In this document: positions 21,439 to 34,136 of the stretch, one piece after another
Position numbering within the stretch: the stretch's first letter is position 1
How the letters are laid out: each line of letters starts with the position of its first letter
Source of the DNA: Trichobilharzia regenti
Taxonomy: Eukaryota; Platyhelminthes; Trematoda; Strigeidida; Schistosomatidae
Direction of reading: 5' to 3'
Length of the DNA: 64,000 nt
Assembly: GCA_944472135.2 (NCBI GenBank)
Contig: OX235270.1
Coordinates: 148,257,632-148,321,631, forward strand
Made by a program: the position numbers and the translations under genes
The notes under the pieces: model-generated
Seen by the model: the letters and a program-made list of their open reading frames with translations, nothing else
Database searches by the model: none
What the model was told of the DNA's origin: nothing

Positions 21439-24235
21439 ACCTGCAACTTAAAATAATCATTCTCACTGAAGCCTGGCTAACCCCCACTATCGCCGACAAC
21501 GAAATCCGTCTAGGTGATATGGTTCTGGTCAGGAGAAACAGGGATAATAAGGAAGGAGGGGGAGTTGTTATATACTTTGACAGGCAACTTAAATGTGCAC
21601 GCGCAACGGATCCACCGCTTATTGAACTCCCAGACTCCATAAGGTGTCATTTCACCGTAGGCCACATCAAGCATTTACTGGGTGGCATCTACCAATCTTT
21701 CACCTGTGGGGAAGAGCCCAATTAGCTACTGCCCAGCACCATCACAGGGATACGAGACTTGAGCTATGACCAAATCACCATAGCTGGAGATTTTAATGCC
21801 CCATCACTGAACCTTGGCTCGGGGTATGCTAAGCGAAAATTCGGCCGAAATCTACTACAAACTATTCGAAATACAGGACTGACTGGGAGTGTTGGAGACG
21901 ACGCTAGGTGGGGCCCTAGTAGAAAGTCATCGAAACTAGACTACATTCTAACTAGCGACAAACTACTCGTCGAAAATGTGCAGATCATGACTCCTAGTGA
22001 GCGACCATGCAGTTATAGGTTTCGATCTTGTTCTCCGTGAGTACTTGCAGTGGGACGTTACGCGAACACGTCTGTGTTATAGCGACGCTGACTGTGCTGA
22101 TATGCGAAGGCTTTTATCCGATGCAAACTGGCCCTTAGCATATGATGAGCTATCTATGGATGAACACTGGGAAGTGGTAAAAAAGATTATTCATACAGTA
22201 ATCTCGGACACCGTCACTTTAGTCACAACACAGCCCAAAAGAGAGGCATGGAACTTATTCTGCAAGAGAAACGGAGGGCTTGGTTTACGTGGCGCGTATC
22301 TAGGAGTCAGATCGACCACGGCGCATACCTGGAACTCAGGAACAGGTACAACGCGAGAGTCAGGAGTGACAGGAAGTCATTCCAGTCTAATATTGCCAAA
22401 AAACACCCAGCAAACCCCAAAAACTTTTGTCGATTCATGTCGGAAATAAAATCAACCAACAAGAGGGCATGCGCCTTAGTAGGCCCAAACGGTCAATATC
22501 TCACTAGTCTGGAGATGGCAGAAAATTTCAGTTTAGCCTTCACCAAACAGTTAAACAGCAATGTGGTTATTAAAGTAACGGACCAAAACGGTGGCACTAC
22601 TATTTCACAGGAGGGAGACATAAGGGCTACTCCCCAAATAAACCCAGCAATAGCACTGGGGAAGCTACAGAGACTCGCACCTGGAAAGTCCCCAGATTGT
22701 GACAACATCAGGTCAACTGCTCTAAAACAGTGCGCCAAAGCTCTCTGAAGGCTCTCATGCGACTTGTTCCAACACTGAATAGATTCGAAGAAACAGCCAA
22801 GAGACTGGAAAAAAATCATCCTTTCTCCCATCTTCAAGGGTGGGGATAAACAAAATGTCATTAGCTATAGACCAGTAGATCTACTCCCAGTGGTATCAAA
22901 ATACCGGTAAGTAATATTGACGATCACATCAGGAATCACCTCGGTAGGTCTAATATGCTCCATGAAACCCAACACGGTTTCAGGAAAGGCAGATCCTATG
23001 TAACAAACCTACTTTTAGCTTGGGGCGATTGGACATCATGCTGGGATATGAATATTCCAGTTCATGTGGTCTTCCTAGACTTTGAGAAGGCACTTAACAC
23101 AGTTCACCATGACCTCCTAAACAAAATAAGCCAAGCAGGTATAGGTAAGAAACTCCTGTCATGGTTAAAGGACTACCTAGCTGAAAGACAATTTTGCCCT
23201 AAGTTCGATCGAGTCCGATTTTCTTGGCACAGCCCGTCATCAAGAGTGTCGCATGGTTCTATCCTAGGACCGTTGATGTTTTTGATTTTAATCAATGATT
23301 TCCCAGGCCGTCTAAGCTACCCGACTCTTCTATACGCTGACGATGTACAGGTATGGAGGGTGATAAAGAGTCCAGAGGACTCAGATAGGTTGCAGGAAGA
23401 TCTTAAGCTTCTGAAAGACTGGGCGGTGGACAGTGGCATGACTTTCAACCTGAAATAGTGCAAGTAGTGAAGTTACGCACCTGTAGACCGCAGAATGCAA
23501 GTTGCAACGGAAGCTTGTCTTACACAACGTCGGAGTGCGACTAGTTCTAACGAAAAAAATGGACACAGGATGTAGTGAGGGCATATGCGGTCATACACTT
23601 CACACATAGACAGTTAGGTGCACTCACTCCTGAGCTCTTTCTAAAATTGTACAAAACATACGTCAGACCACACCTTGAAGTGCATAATATCATTGCACCC
23701 CCGCTGCTTAGAAGAGACACCAACCTCTTGGAAAGAATCCAAAGATGGGCAACAAAAGGAGTGGTTGGTCTCCAAAACAAAACATAAGATGAAAGGTTGA
23801 AGAAATTAGGCCTATTCACACTTAGCTACCGTCGTCTTGGAGGGGATCTGATTGCTGCCTACAAAATAACAAATGACCAGAATCAACCAAACAGAGGTGT
23901 TATGTCATTGAGTAGGTATAGGCTTTCTCGTGGAAATCCCAGGAAGATAGCTCCCCGGAGGGCAAAGGCCACTTCTTTTCACTGCAGGTTTGCCGTCCCT
24001 GGAATTCCTTCCTGGCAGATGTAGCTATGGCACCGTCTGTGGGCACATTTAAGCGAAGGCTGGACAATCATGCAGTGACACAAGGACTGAGTTCAAATGG
24101 CCCACCCCCCTAAAATCACATACACCATTCAGGGGTAGACAACAAAGTTCGTCGTTTTACTTTTTTACATTCTCTCCCGTCTTACTCTCCTGAAAACTTT
24201 AACTACACTTATTATTATTATCATCATTGTTACCG

Positions 24236-26292
24236 ATATGTATATCTTCTTCAAATTTAATCAGCTGACTGCTGTTACGTTTTCTTCATTTCTTTTAGTG
24301 TCTGTTAGTCTGAATAACTTCACTAATTATATCTATCGTTATTATTATCTTTCTTTTGACAACGATACCGGTCGACTAACCAGTGGAAGGATTAACTCCA
24401 TTCACATTAGTAACGGACTTAACACACCTCATACTACGAACCACATATAACTAATCTCAGCACTACTCCTTTTAGAGTTAACAAAAGCTACGACAGCCGA
24501 GTGGCAGGACAAGCTCCACAGAAGTTAATCAAGAGGTGAGCACAAAGAAATCAAACTGGTTTATACTAGTTCGTGAAAACGCTATTGGATACTGAAACCC
24601 AACAATTTGTTTCCCGATTCCTAGAAAAGAGGGTTGTCCAGTCTTCAACGGCTTCAACACTCAAATTTGAGACAATTGGCCTCAGGTTCAAATTTTATCC
24701 CATGCACCTAATCCATCCTGGATTTCTCGGTGATGTTATACACATTAAGCGTTGATCACGGTCTTCGTACTGTAAGAATAATAAATTGAAAGTCTTAGTG
24801 TTTACTTTGGGTTCAATCGCAACGGGCAATAACACCCAAATTTTAGAGTTGATAAGAGACACTTAGTACCACCAGTTTGAGTCAAGACAAATGTGAGTGC
24901 AGGCTGGTGGTACAAGTTAAATTTCTAGTGCTAAAGTATTGTTTCAACAGAAATAAATGCTGGGGGATTTCAACTGACTACGTAGTCTGTATATAAACTG
25001 TGGAAGGAACCTGAACTGCGGCACTTTCAGGTGACATTTAAGTCTAATGGCTTTATTTTGTATTCCCCACCAAACTACGCATTATCTCAAAATTACTCAG
25101 GATATTGGAGGAAATAAAGACAATTGGGAGTACTTAATTAAGACCAGGAATAGGTCGTTGTTCAACAACAGCGTCCCTGGAGTGCGAAACGCTCTTAGGA
25201 CTTTGAACGCATGTTAGTCACTGCCTAAAGGCACCTGTCATTATCCTGGCTGAAATATCAATGCTTTTAACCAACTAGGGAGTAAATTTCAACGAGGTCA
25301 CACTTTTAAGTACTGTTTGGACAATGTGTTAACAGCTCGTTAGGGTTATGATTAAGGTTATGGCTAGGCTTACGATTATGGATAGATCTAGAATTGGTGT
25401 TATTTATTCTAATTTATTTTATCACCCACATTTTTCAGTAAGCAGTTGTTGGTCCTCTTACTGCAAACTATAATAATACAACCGAAGGCTTTTGCGGTAG
25501 ACTGTACAACAGGCTAAGAGAGATGAAAGATTCACAAAAACAGCTTATCTTCGGTCGCCTTGGTGAACACATGTACAGAAAGTAATCTAACTTAGCAACT
25601 CATACTCCTCGTTGTAACTGAGACATATTTTTAATTCATGTCAGAGAAAGACGCCCTGTTCAATGTGTTTTCATGCATTTTCTTCTAAATAAGAGTCATT
25701 TTTCATACAGAAATTCCTCACTTTTACGACTGACTCAAGGACAGTCGTGCGTTAACATCCCGTTAGACACCATTGTTGAACTTTGCCGAATAGGTAGGAT
25801 TATTTCTCAGTTTTCTAGTAGCAGCTCATTAACCTACATTTACCAAAACCCTCTAGAGACACAACAGTTTTTCAGGAAACATGTGCAGCCAATACCTCTG
25901 GGATTAATTTTGACGACGATCTTCAGATACAGCAAACCGAAAATAGCAAATGAATTTCTATCTGTCACCAAGGCCGTAGATACACGTAACTATATGACCT
26001 TCTGATATCCAATATCCAATATGCGCCAAAACTCAAAGTAGTCAACCTAGTATTCTTTTGCAATCTGTTTTCAATCAAATCAGTTTTTACTTTTTATCAA
26101 ACATACTGAACAATTCTTTCTCATCTTTAGTGAGTTTCTTTGTGGTCAGCTCTGCCATCCACTTTTCGCAACTATGGTAGACCTCAGAAACGGTAAAAGG
26201 TTGGTTATCTTGGAAGAAATCTATCGACTGAGTTACGAAGCTTCTCTAATTAGCTTCATTCCTTCGCTTGATCAACTGTCCGTTTCGGTGAC

Positions 26293-26323
<31 letters not shown>

Positions 26324-27705
26324 ACTACAGTCTCTATTGCTATAAGCTTGCATTTGTTGGGATTCTGACTACGTTTCCTGTGTTGTGTGTAGTACTCACA
26401 CGTAAGAGATATGAAGTCCGAATTTGATCTTCCTGCATTTGTTTTTGGTACATTGCCTTCATTTTAATTCACAGAGTCATGGCGTGTTAATTTCAGTATA
26501 TTTGTGTGTTCGTACTGTTTTCACAGTAACGTTGGCGTACTGGAAATCTCTTGTAAGTGCGGACAATGCGTTAAGAAAATTCGAGTCACTGAAATGGTTG
26601 AAATTTAGTTCAGCTCAGTGACCAAGAATAAAAGTATGCAAGTTTAGCCTACCCGAGGCCCAAGTATCAGAGATGACTTTTAGCTCGATAATGCTAGCAC
26701 ATGCAAACGACAGAGAAGTTTCTTCCCTTCAGCTAGGACGCTGGTGACTTTGCACCAGGATTCCAGGTATCTTTCTATATAAAGCCTGTCGTTAGTCGGT
26801 ATCAGAATAGTTATCAATAGTTTCTAGGGATGTGGAGGTGTATGGTGTGTACTAACCAATCTTCGCATGACTGATGTGTACAGACGAATGTGTATTAATG
26901 AAGTTGTCTTATCTCCAACACACGTGTGATATCCGGCTACCCATGAAACTAGTGTTAGCTGTGCATATGTTCGCTGTGATGCTAAAAGAGAGGTGTTTAT
27001 GCTTGTATGTGTTTCCGTAAATGTCCACGTGAGAGACAGCGATATACTAAGTAACAACAAGACTTGGCTGACTGACTGAGCTTTCAACCAACAATTTTGC
27101 AGAGAGGTTTGTGAAGTTGGAGTTGCCTCATTTAATGGCTGATAAAGAGTGAAGATATAAAGAAAGTATGATGGAGATAAATGTAAGGGAGACCAAATGA
27201 GCACGTAAAGTATAAGGAGTTTGATGGTTCTAGTAGTTTATAAAGAGTGAATACATTTGCGTTTCTAAAGAAGATTTTGAGCCATTCGATGAGTCAAGTA
27301 AGTTGAGGAAGTCAGGTCAACTACCTGTAATGTCTTCCTGCACTTGTGTTACATCCACTGAGCAACTGCATTCCTCGATGAGTGATGTGTGCGGAAGAAG
27401 ACTAGTTTGCTGCAGAGTTGCGTGTATGGTGAAGCCGATATATTGCACCAGTGCATCCATCCAGTCATTCACTGTTAGTCTGAGTGAAGAAGGATGTGTG
27501 GACTACATGGTTGGGACGTTGAAGTTGCTATGAGTTAGACAACAGAGATTCTGTGGTGTGGGTTAATATTGTTCACGATGACTCCAATGTGTGTATACCT
27601 TGAAGTTGGGAGAATGCAAACAGATGTCTGGTTTTCCTCGCTCTCGTACAATTGTATTATTTGAAGTGTTGATCATACTTCTGTTCTCTGCACTGGTTTC
27701 TGTTT
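24236..27705. other. Unassigned region with a TA microsatellite and a CR1 5'-like patch
   Basis: No gene was recognised over about 3.5 kb. About 25,160-25,240 (GTTCAACAACAGCGTCCCTGG, GTGCGAAACGCTC) resembles the start of the CR1 element at 19.87 kb, so it may be a 5' UTR remnant. A (TA)n run lies at 26,296-26,323. A TATATAAAG sequence near 26.78 kb is promoter-like but has no supported gene downstream. Frames of 60-126 codons lack motifs. Confidence 0.45.
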
Positions 27706-28143
27706 TTAAGAAATCTGTTTGTAGTCATACTTAAACGAGTCGTCAATCACCCAGACGACACAGATCTGTTTAACAGAGATGTGGACAACTACAGTCTTGT
27801 TGACGTTCTGATTAAATATTAACAAACTTGGAGGTGTGTTGACACTTGCTAGGTCTTCAGGTGTTTGGCGTTCACTGTCCTTTGAAACCACAAGATGATC
27901 GACTTATAGGAGATAAACGGAGAGTAAGTAAATGGAATAATCCAGTGGAGAAAATTATGTTTGAGGTGGGTAGGATGTGGGTGGTGCTTACCTACTAACT
28001 TCTGCGTGAAGTGTCAATGCAAGTGGATGCAACTACAAATAGTTGTGTAAGGTGTAGGAATCAGTAGAAGTTGAAAGATTAAAAGCTGCACAGCACTCCC
28101 AGATATGAGAATATGCAACAGACTACACGACGGAAATAGGTGG
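27706..28143 (+). repeat. Segment shared, inverted, with 54.7-55.16 kb
   Basis: The segment is colinear with the reverse complement of about 54,835-55,160, from GACAGTGAACGCC through TAAGTCGATCATC, GAGAAAATTATGT and AAATAGGTGGTT. It contains a partly open frame in plus sense (SVEVERLKAAQHSQI, then EYA.DY). That frame stays open longer in the other copy, which suggests it derives from a once-coding sequence. I do not recognise the protein. Here it runs directly into a truncated LTR-1 at 28,144; in the other copy an LTR-1 interrupts its far end. Confidence 0.55.
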
Positions 28144-28479
28144 TTAATGCCCAGAAATTGCCACTCTCGGGCTCACACTGTCGCTTGAATTTTCTCAGAA
28201 ACACTTTGTAATAACGGACGAAAAAACCAAAACACCAATTGTTGACTCGAGGATTCTTTATTGTTACACCAACATATAAATGACGTATGACTAAGGTCTG
28301 TGAACAAATATTACAATAATAAATCACAATATTACTTCTGACAGTTGTCTTCTGACTTCTTTCTGAACAGCGACCGATGAGACGATGACTGTCGTATTGA
28401 TGCCTCCGCGAAAATTGAGGCAGTTTTATTTTGAGCAAACAACCATGAATTGATCGTTCAATCTTCAACTACATTGACA
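28144..28479 (-). repeat. LTR-1, truncated, first in tandem array
   Basis: It ends at TTGACA (28,479; the LTR start on the minus strand). Its other end is lost: the match to full LTR-1 begins only at AATGCCCAG near 28,144. It contains the shared core with the AATAAAGAATCC polyadenylation-type signal on the minus strand. Confidence 0.8.
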
Positions 28480-29646
28480 CTGACAATTCAAGGCCATACA
28501 CTCTTACGACTGGAATCTGTATTGGACCTAGGACTGAAATACTCACATGACTTATCATTTTCTGAACATATCTCCAAACAAGTGTCAAGGTCACGCAGAC
28601 TTATCGGCTTTCCACTCAGGAACTTCTACAGAAATGAGTCCAGAATTCTGCTGTACAAGGTTTGTGTGCGTCCTTTATTCGATTACTGTTCATTCATGTA
28701 TAGTAGTATACGCATAGAGGGCAAATTGAAAGTTAAGGGAGTGCAGAGGTATTCTATGTCAAAATTACTCGGAACCGAAAATGGTGCGAACTACTCCACT
28801 AGATGTGATACTCTAGGACTAGAAACACTATGGCTAAGATGTCTGAGACTAAGCTTAACACTTTACTACAAGCCTGTAAACCACTTAGTTTTTACCTCTA
28901 CTAATGGCATTCGAGTTTCAGATGACAATGGCTACAAACTAAGACACACTAAGGGTACAGTGGCTATCGAACAATGTAAAACAGCCACCAGGCAAAAGAT
29001 TTACTTGATGAGGTATACACAAATATGGAATAAACTACCAATGGAAAGGCGTCAAGCAGGTACATTGGCCTCCTACAAAAAAGTGCTTAACCACAGACTA
29101 CAAGAGTTTGCAAACGATAGCAGTTCTAGTTCCTATCTGACAGCCTCCGAAATTGTAGGTCCATTTATTGTATAAGCTTAAATACTACACCTGTTGTTTT
29201 TTGCCTACATTTATAATTTTAGATAAGACATTAACGATTAAGATACTTACCCTCAAACAGACAAGAAGTTTCTTTTGGAAAACTTCTACCCAACACAATA
29301 AGTGGAATAAAATGGACCTAAACCGACAACATGAAAAAGATATAACTCACCACAACATCACATGGACAGATGTATGCTCGTCGGGCATCATATATGCCTC
29401 ACCAATTACAACCCATCTTTCCTAAGATAATGTGATGAACTTATATCCATAGTGTTGCTGAGCAGTTAATATTCACAACACCTGTCGGAACAGCTGACGT
29501 TCATAGACCTTCCCCACGCGAAGAAAATACCCACAAGCAGTAGAAATCCAATAATTATTGCGTCTAAAGCTTATGTATTTTACTCCCAACAATAATATTG
29601 CAGATCAAATGAGATAAACATATCACTGATTTCAAAGTAACAAATC
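28480..29646 (+). pseudogene. CR1-like RT C-terminal fragment, unit 1
   Basis: The open frame 28,450-29,175 starts inside the LTR with a TTG codon, so it has no natural start. It encodes the RT thumb/connection region of a CR1-type element: VLDLGLKYSHDLSFSEHI, LLYKVCVRPLFDYCSF, LKVKGVQRYSMSKLLG, and IWNKLPMERRQAGTLASYK near the end. The palm and endonuclease are absent. About 470 bp of 3' UTR-like DNA follows. The CR1 fragment is antisense to the LTR. Confidence 0.8.
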
Positions 29647-30005
29647 TGTCAGCCACGTCTCGTAAACCGTCAATGCCCAGCTCTTGCTACGCTCGGGCTC
29701 ACACTGTCGCTTGAATTTTCTCAGAAACACTTTGTAATAACGGACGAAAAAACCAAAACACCAATTGTTGACTCGAGGATTCTTTATTGTTACACCAACA
29801 TATAAATGACGTATGACTAAGGTCTGTGAACAAATATTACAATAATAAATCACAATATTACTTCTGACAGTTGTCTTCTGACTTCTTTCTGAACAGCGAC
29901 CGATGAGACGATGACTGTCGTATTGATGCCTCCGCGAAAATTGAGGCAGTTTTATTTTGAGCAAACAACCATGAATTGATCGTTCAATCTTCAACTACAT
30001 TGACA
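29647..30005 (-). repeat. LTR-1, tandem array copy 2
   Basis: A full-length copy of 359 bp bounded by TGTCA and TGACA, minus orientation. It contains the polyadenylation-type signal and the GGTGTTTTGGTTTTTTCGTC block common to all LTR-1 copies. Confidence 0.85.
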
Positions 30006-31172
30006 CTGACAATTCAAGGCCATACACTCTTACGACTGGAATCTGTATTGGACCTAGGACTGAAATACTCACATGACTTATCATTTTCTGAACATATCTC
30101 CAAACAAGTGTCAAGGTCACGCAGACTTATCGGCTTTCCACTCAGGAACTTCTACAGAAATGAGTCCAGAATTCTGCTGTACAAGGTTTGTGTGCGTCCT
30201 TTATTCGATTACTGTTCATTCATGTATAGTAGTATACGCATAGAGGGCAAATTGAAAGTTAAGGGAGTGCAGAGGTATTCTATGTCAAAATTACTCGGAA
30301 CCGAAAATGGTGCGAACTACTCCACTAGATGTGATACTCTAGGACTAGAAACACTATGGCTAAGATGTCTGAGACTAAGCTTAACACTTTACTACAAGCC
30401 TGTAAACCACTTAGTTTTTACCTCTACTAATGGCATTCGAGTTTCAGATGACAATGGCTACAAACTAAGACACACTAAGGGTACAGTGGCTATCGAACAA
30501 TGTAAAACAGCCACCAGGCAAAAGATTTACTTGATGAGGTATACACAAATATGGAATAAACTACCAATGGAAAGGCGTCAAGCAGGTACATTGGCCTCCT
30601 ACAAAAAAGTGCTTAACCACAGACTACAAGAGTTTGCAAACGATAGCAGTTCTAGTTCCTATCTGACAGCCTCCGAAATTGTAGGTCCATTTATTGTATA
30701 AGCTTAAATACTACACCTGTTGTTTTTTGCCTACATTTATAATTTTAGATAAGACATTAACGATTAAGATACTTACCCTCAAACAGACAAGAAGTTTCTT
30801 TTGGAAAACTTCTACCCAACACAATAAGTGGAATAAAATGGACCTAAACCGACAACATGAAAAAGATATAACTCACCACAACATCACATGGACAGATGTA
30901 TGCTCGTCGGGCATCATATATGCCTCACCAATTACAACCCATCTTTCCTAAGATAATGTGATGAACTTATATCCATAGTGTTGCTGAGCAGTTAATATTC
31001 ACAACACCTGTCGGAACAGCTGACGTTCATAGACCTTCCCCACGCGAAGAAAATACCCACAAGCAGTAGAAATCCAATAATTATTGCGTCTAAAGCTTAT
31101 GTATTTTACTCCCAACAATAATATTGCAGATCAAATGAGATAAACATATCACTGATTTCAAAGTAACAAATC
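30006..31172 (+). pseudogene. CR1-like RT C-terminal fragment, unit 2
   Basis: The protein frame 29,976-30,701 has the same 241-residue translation as unit 1, as expected of a recent tandem duplication. It again starts within the LTR and lacks palm and endonuclease. Confidence 0.8.
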
Positions 31173-31531
31173 TGTCAGCCACGTCTCGTAAACCGTCAAT
31201 GCCCAGCTCTTGCTACGCTCGGGCTCACACTGTCGCTTGAAGTTTCTCAGAAACACTTTGTAATAACGGACGAAAAAACCAAAACACCAATTGTTGACTC
31301 GAGGATTCTTTATTGTTACACCAACATATAAATGACGTATGACTAAGGTCTGTGAACAAATATTACAATAATAAATCACAATATTACTTCTGACAGTTGT
31401 CTTCTGACTTCTTTCTGAACAGCGACCGATGAGACGATGACTGTCGTATTGATGCCTCCGCGAAAATTGAGGCAGTTTTATTTTGAGCAAACAACCATGA
31501 ATTGATCGTTCAATCTTCAACTACATTGACA
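31173..31531 (-). repeat. LTR-1, tandem array copy 3
   Basis: A full-length copy bounded by TGTCA and TGACA. It carries a GAAGTTTCTC variant that is also found in the right palindrome arm LTR at 48.5-48.9 kb, whereas copies 2 and 4 have GAATTTTCTC. Confidence 0.85.
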
Positions 31532-32698
31532 CTGACAATTCAAGGCCATACACTCTTACGACTGGAATCTGTATTGGACCTAGGACTGAAATACTCACAT
31601 GACTTATCATTTTCTGAACATATCTCCAAACAAGTGTCAAGGTCACGCAGACTTATCGGCTTTCCACTCAGGAACTTCTACAGAAATGAGTCCAGAATTC
31701 TGCTGTACAAGGTTTGTGTGCGTCCTTTATTCGATTACTGTTCATTCATGTATAGTAGTATACGCATAGAGGGCAAATTGAAAGTTAAGGGAGTGCAGAG
31801 GTATTCTATGTCAAAATTACTCGGAACCGAAAATGGTGCGAACTACTCCACTAGATGTGATACTCTAGGACTAGAAACACTATGGCTAAGATGTCTGAGA
31901 CTAAGCTTAACACTTTACTACAAGCCTGTAAACCACTTAGTTTTTACCTCTACTAATGGCATTCGAGTTTCAGATGACAATGGCTACAAACTAAGACACA
32001 CTAAGGGTACAGTGGCTATCGAACAATGTAAAACAGCCACCAGGCAAAAGATTTACTTGATGAGGTATACACAAATATGGAATAAACTACCAATGGAAAG
32101 GCGTCAAGCAGGTACATTGGCCTCCTACAAAAAAGTGCTTAACCACAGACTACAAGAGTTTGCAAACGATAGCAGTTCTAGTTCCTATCTGACAGCCTCC
32201 GAAATTGTAGGTCCATTTATTGTATAAGCTTAAATACTACACCTGTTGTTTTTTGCCTACATTTATAATTTTAGATAAGACATTAACGATTAAGATACTT
32301 ACCCTCAAACAGACAAGAAGTTTCCTTTGGAAAACTTCTACCCAACACAATAAGTGGAATAAAATGGACCTAAACCGACAACATGAAAAAGATATAACTC
32401 ACCACAACATCACATGGACAGATGTATGCTCGTCGGGCATCATATATGCCTCACCAATTACAACCCATCTTTCCTAAGATAATGTGATGAACTTATATCC
32501 ATAGTGTTGCTGAGCAGTTAATATTCACAACACCTGTCGGAACAGCTGACGTTCATAGACCTTCCCCACGCGAAGAAAATACCCACAAGCAGTAGAAATC
32601 CAATAATTATTGCGTCTAAAGCTTATGTATTTTACTCCCAACAATAATATTGCAGATCAAATGAGATAAACATATCACTGATTTCAAAGTAACAAATC
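31532..32698 (+). pseudogene. CR1-like RT C-terminal fragment, unit 3
   Basis: The same 241-residue frame (31,502-32,227) as units 1 and 2. From 31,565 onward this unit is also the outer part of the left palindrome arm, mirrored at 48,859-49,992. Confidence 0.8.
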
Positions 32699-33056
32699 TG
32701 TCAGCCACGTCTCGTAAACCGTCAATGCCCAGCTCTTGCTACGCTCGGGCTCACACTGTCGCTTGAATTTTCTCAGAAACACTTTGTAATAACGGACGAA
32801 AAAACCAAAACACCAATTGTTGACTCGAGGATTCTTTATTGTTACACCAACATATAAATGACGTATGACTAAGGTCTGTGAACAAATATTACAATAATAA
32901 ATCACAATATTACTTCTGACAGTTGTCTTCTGACTTCTTTCTGAACAGCGACCGATGAGACGATGACTGTCGTATTGATGCCTCCGCGAAAATTGAGGCA
33001 GTTTGTTTTGAGCAAACAACCATGAATTGATCGTTCAATCTTCAACTACATTGACA
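32699..33056 (-). repeat. LTR-1, tandem array copy 4 (within left arm)
   Basis: 358 bp, bounded by TGTCA and TGACA, with a one-base deletion relative to copies 2 and 3 (CAGTTTGTTTTG). The outer flank (ACATCTATGAAC) is unique sequence. The two outside 5-mers, read on the LTR strand, are GATGT and GATTT, a near-match target duplication. Confidence 0.85.
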
Positions 33057-33607
33057 ACATCTATGAACTATAATTCAATGATTCTGCGCACGAAAAATTT
33101 ATGTATGAAAATTGACTTCAAGCTTTATTTTTTCCCAGGCATTTTTAAGCCATCCACCAAAGACCCAGTTAATTTGTGAATGCGAAGACAATACTTCTGT
33201 ATTTCCTGATATGTTGCACTCAATGACAATCTAGCAGATTTTTCCAACTGTGCACAGAAATGATTATACATAAAACAAAAGGATGTTTTATACTACTGGA
33301 ATTAATATTTATCAAGTGAATGTATAAACTCCAGAGTACATGTAAAATATATTTTGCTATCGAGTGTAAATTGTGACTGAATAATATGGTTATATTTCTA
33401 TAAAAATTTGATAATGGAACTAAACTGGCGTCCCTCATGTACTGTACTATGAGAATAAATTTATCTATTTGTTCTTTGGTATATGTTTATTTCCGTTGTC
33501 GTTGACTATGTCAGATGAAGTATGTAGCAACTCTCTGTGAATGAGCCTCTAGACCTCCTTTTGGATTTGTTAATATTCGTGTTTGTTGGCTGAGTAGTGT
33601 TTCGTGG
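33057..33607. repeat. Arm sequence related to 42.0-42.4 kb
   Basis: About 33,115-33,440 (GACTTCAAGCTTTATTTTTTCCC, then GCGTCCCTCATGTAC) is a diverged relative of 42,004-42,397 in the spacer and inner right arm. No coding feature was recognised. The rest is AT-rich. Confidence 0.5.
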
Positions 33608-33755
33608 TGCATCGGCGGCACAGTGGTTAGGACTCTCTGATATCTGTGGTCGGCCTGCAAAATTTAGGCTACCGATATATCACATGCTGAAAATTCCATA
33701 CTTGCACCAAAAATACGGTGTGGAATCGAGCTGTAATAAAAAATAAAATAAATAA
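33608..33755 (+). repeat. tRNA-derived SINE, internally deleted (left arm)
   Basis: It matches the SINE at 3.7-3.9 kb: GGCACAGTGGTTAGGACTCT runs straight into GATATCTGTGG, so most of the tRNA-like head, including the B box, is deleted. It ends GGAATCGAGCTG plus an A-rich tail (AATAAAAAATAAAATAAAT). Confidence 0.75.
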
Positions 33756-34136
33756 AATTATCTATCCAGTCTCTTTTATAGATGATTTAGGTTTCATTGG
33801 ATGTAAAGTGAAACGGCTAATTTTGTTTGTTGGGGGCCCATATTCGAAAATTTTGCAATAGTGCGGAAGCAGCTTCAGAAATGTTCCTCATATTTGGCTT
33901 GACGGCTATCTTAGTGCCTATGCGGAATAACTTGATGGGTTGAAATGGACGTAGACATCTGACGATTGTATTTCGTGGATATCTGACTGACACTTTTTCT
34001 ATATCCATCCCCAGAAATAAGTGCTGCGGTGAGTCTCGATTGTTTTTAGTTAAGTTTTACACAATCTATATGAACTGTGATGAAGATTTGACCAGATAGT
34101 TGCAAAATAATTGAGCACCGAGTGAGAAGTGGACAC

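Larger units (their letters stand above)
19869..24235 (+). pseudogene. CR1-like element with endonuclease and RT, multiple frameshifts, PLE inserted
   Basis: The order of a CR1 second ORF is preserved. The endonuclease start (CLHSNVRGLRGKVGELRN, about 19.98 kb) is cut by the PLE insertion at 20,045-21,429. It continues with IIILTEAWLTP, EGGGVVIYF, IAGDFNAPSL, LDYILTSDKLL and SDHAVIGFDL (21.45-22.02 kb). The linker SLAFTKQLN to APGKSPDCDNI follows, then the RT palm FLDFEKALNTV, GSILGPLMFLILINDF and YADDVQVW (22.96-23.46 kb), and the thumb LYKTYVRPHLE (23.66 kb). At least four frame changes are visible, near 22.0, 22.25, 22.8 and 23.5 kb. The catalytic YADD is retained. The 3' tail is shared with about 13.63 kb. 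Confidence 0.8.
28144..33056. repeat. Tandem array: LTR-1 / CR1 3' end units of 1,526 bp
   Basis: Three consecutive units repeat with a period of exactly 1,526 bp (for example the same codon at 28,450, 29,976 and 31,502), and a fourth LTR closes the array. Each unit is a minus-strand LTR-1 of about 359 bp plus 1,167 bp of plus-strand CR1 3' sequence. Units differ by isolated substitutions only (for example GAATTTTC versus GAAGTTTC in the LTR, TTCTTTTGG versus TTCCTTTGG in the CR1 part). The first LTR is truncated at its outer end and joined to the 27.7-kb segment. Confidence 0.9.

Noticed and set aside
27303..27533. Cys-rich 76-residue plus-strand frame, and a 126-residue minus-strand frame at 26,824-27,204
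   Set aside because: No signal peptide, conserved spacing, splice support or family similarity; consistent with chance frames.
28450..29175. A host gene family present as three tandem identical copies
   Set aside because: The 241-codon frame is the thumb region of a CR1-type RT, starts with TTG inside an LTR, and has no promoter or exon structure of its own.
28144..33056. Satellite DNA
   Set aside because: Only three units, each with LTR borders (TGTCA/TGACA) and retroelement coding sequence, so amplification of a retroelement junction is a better description.
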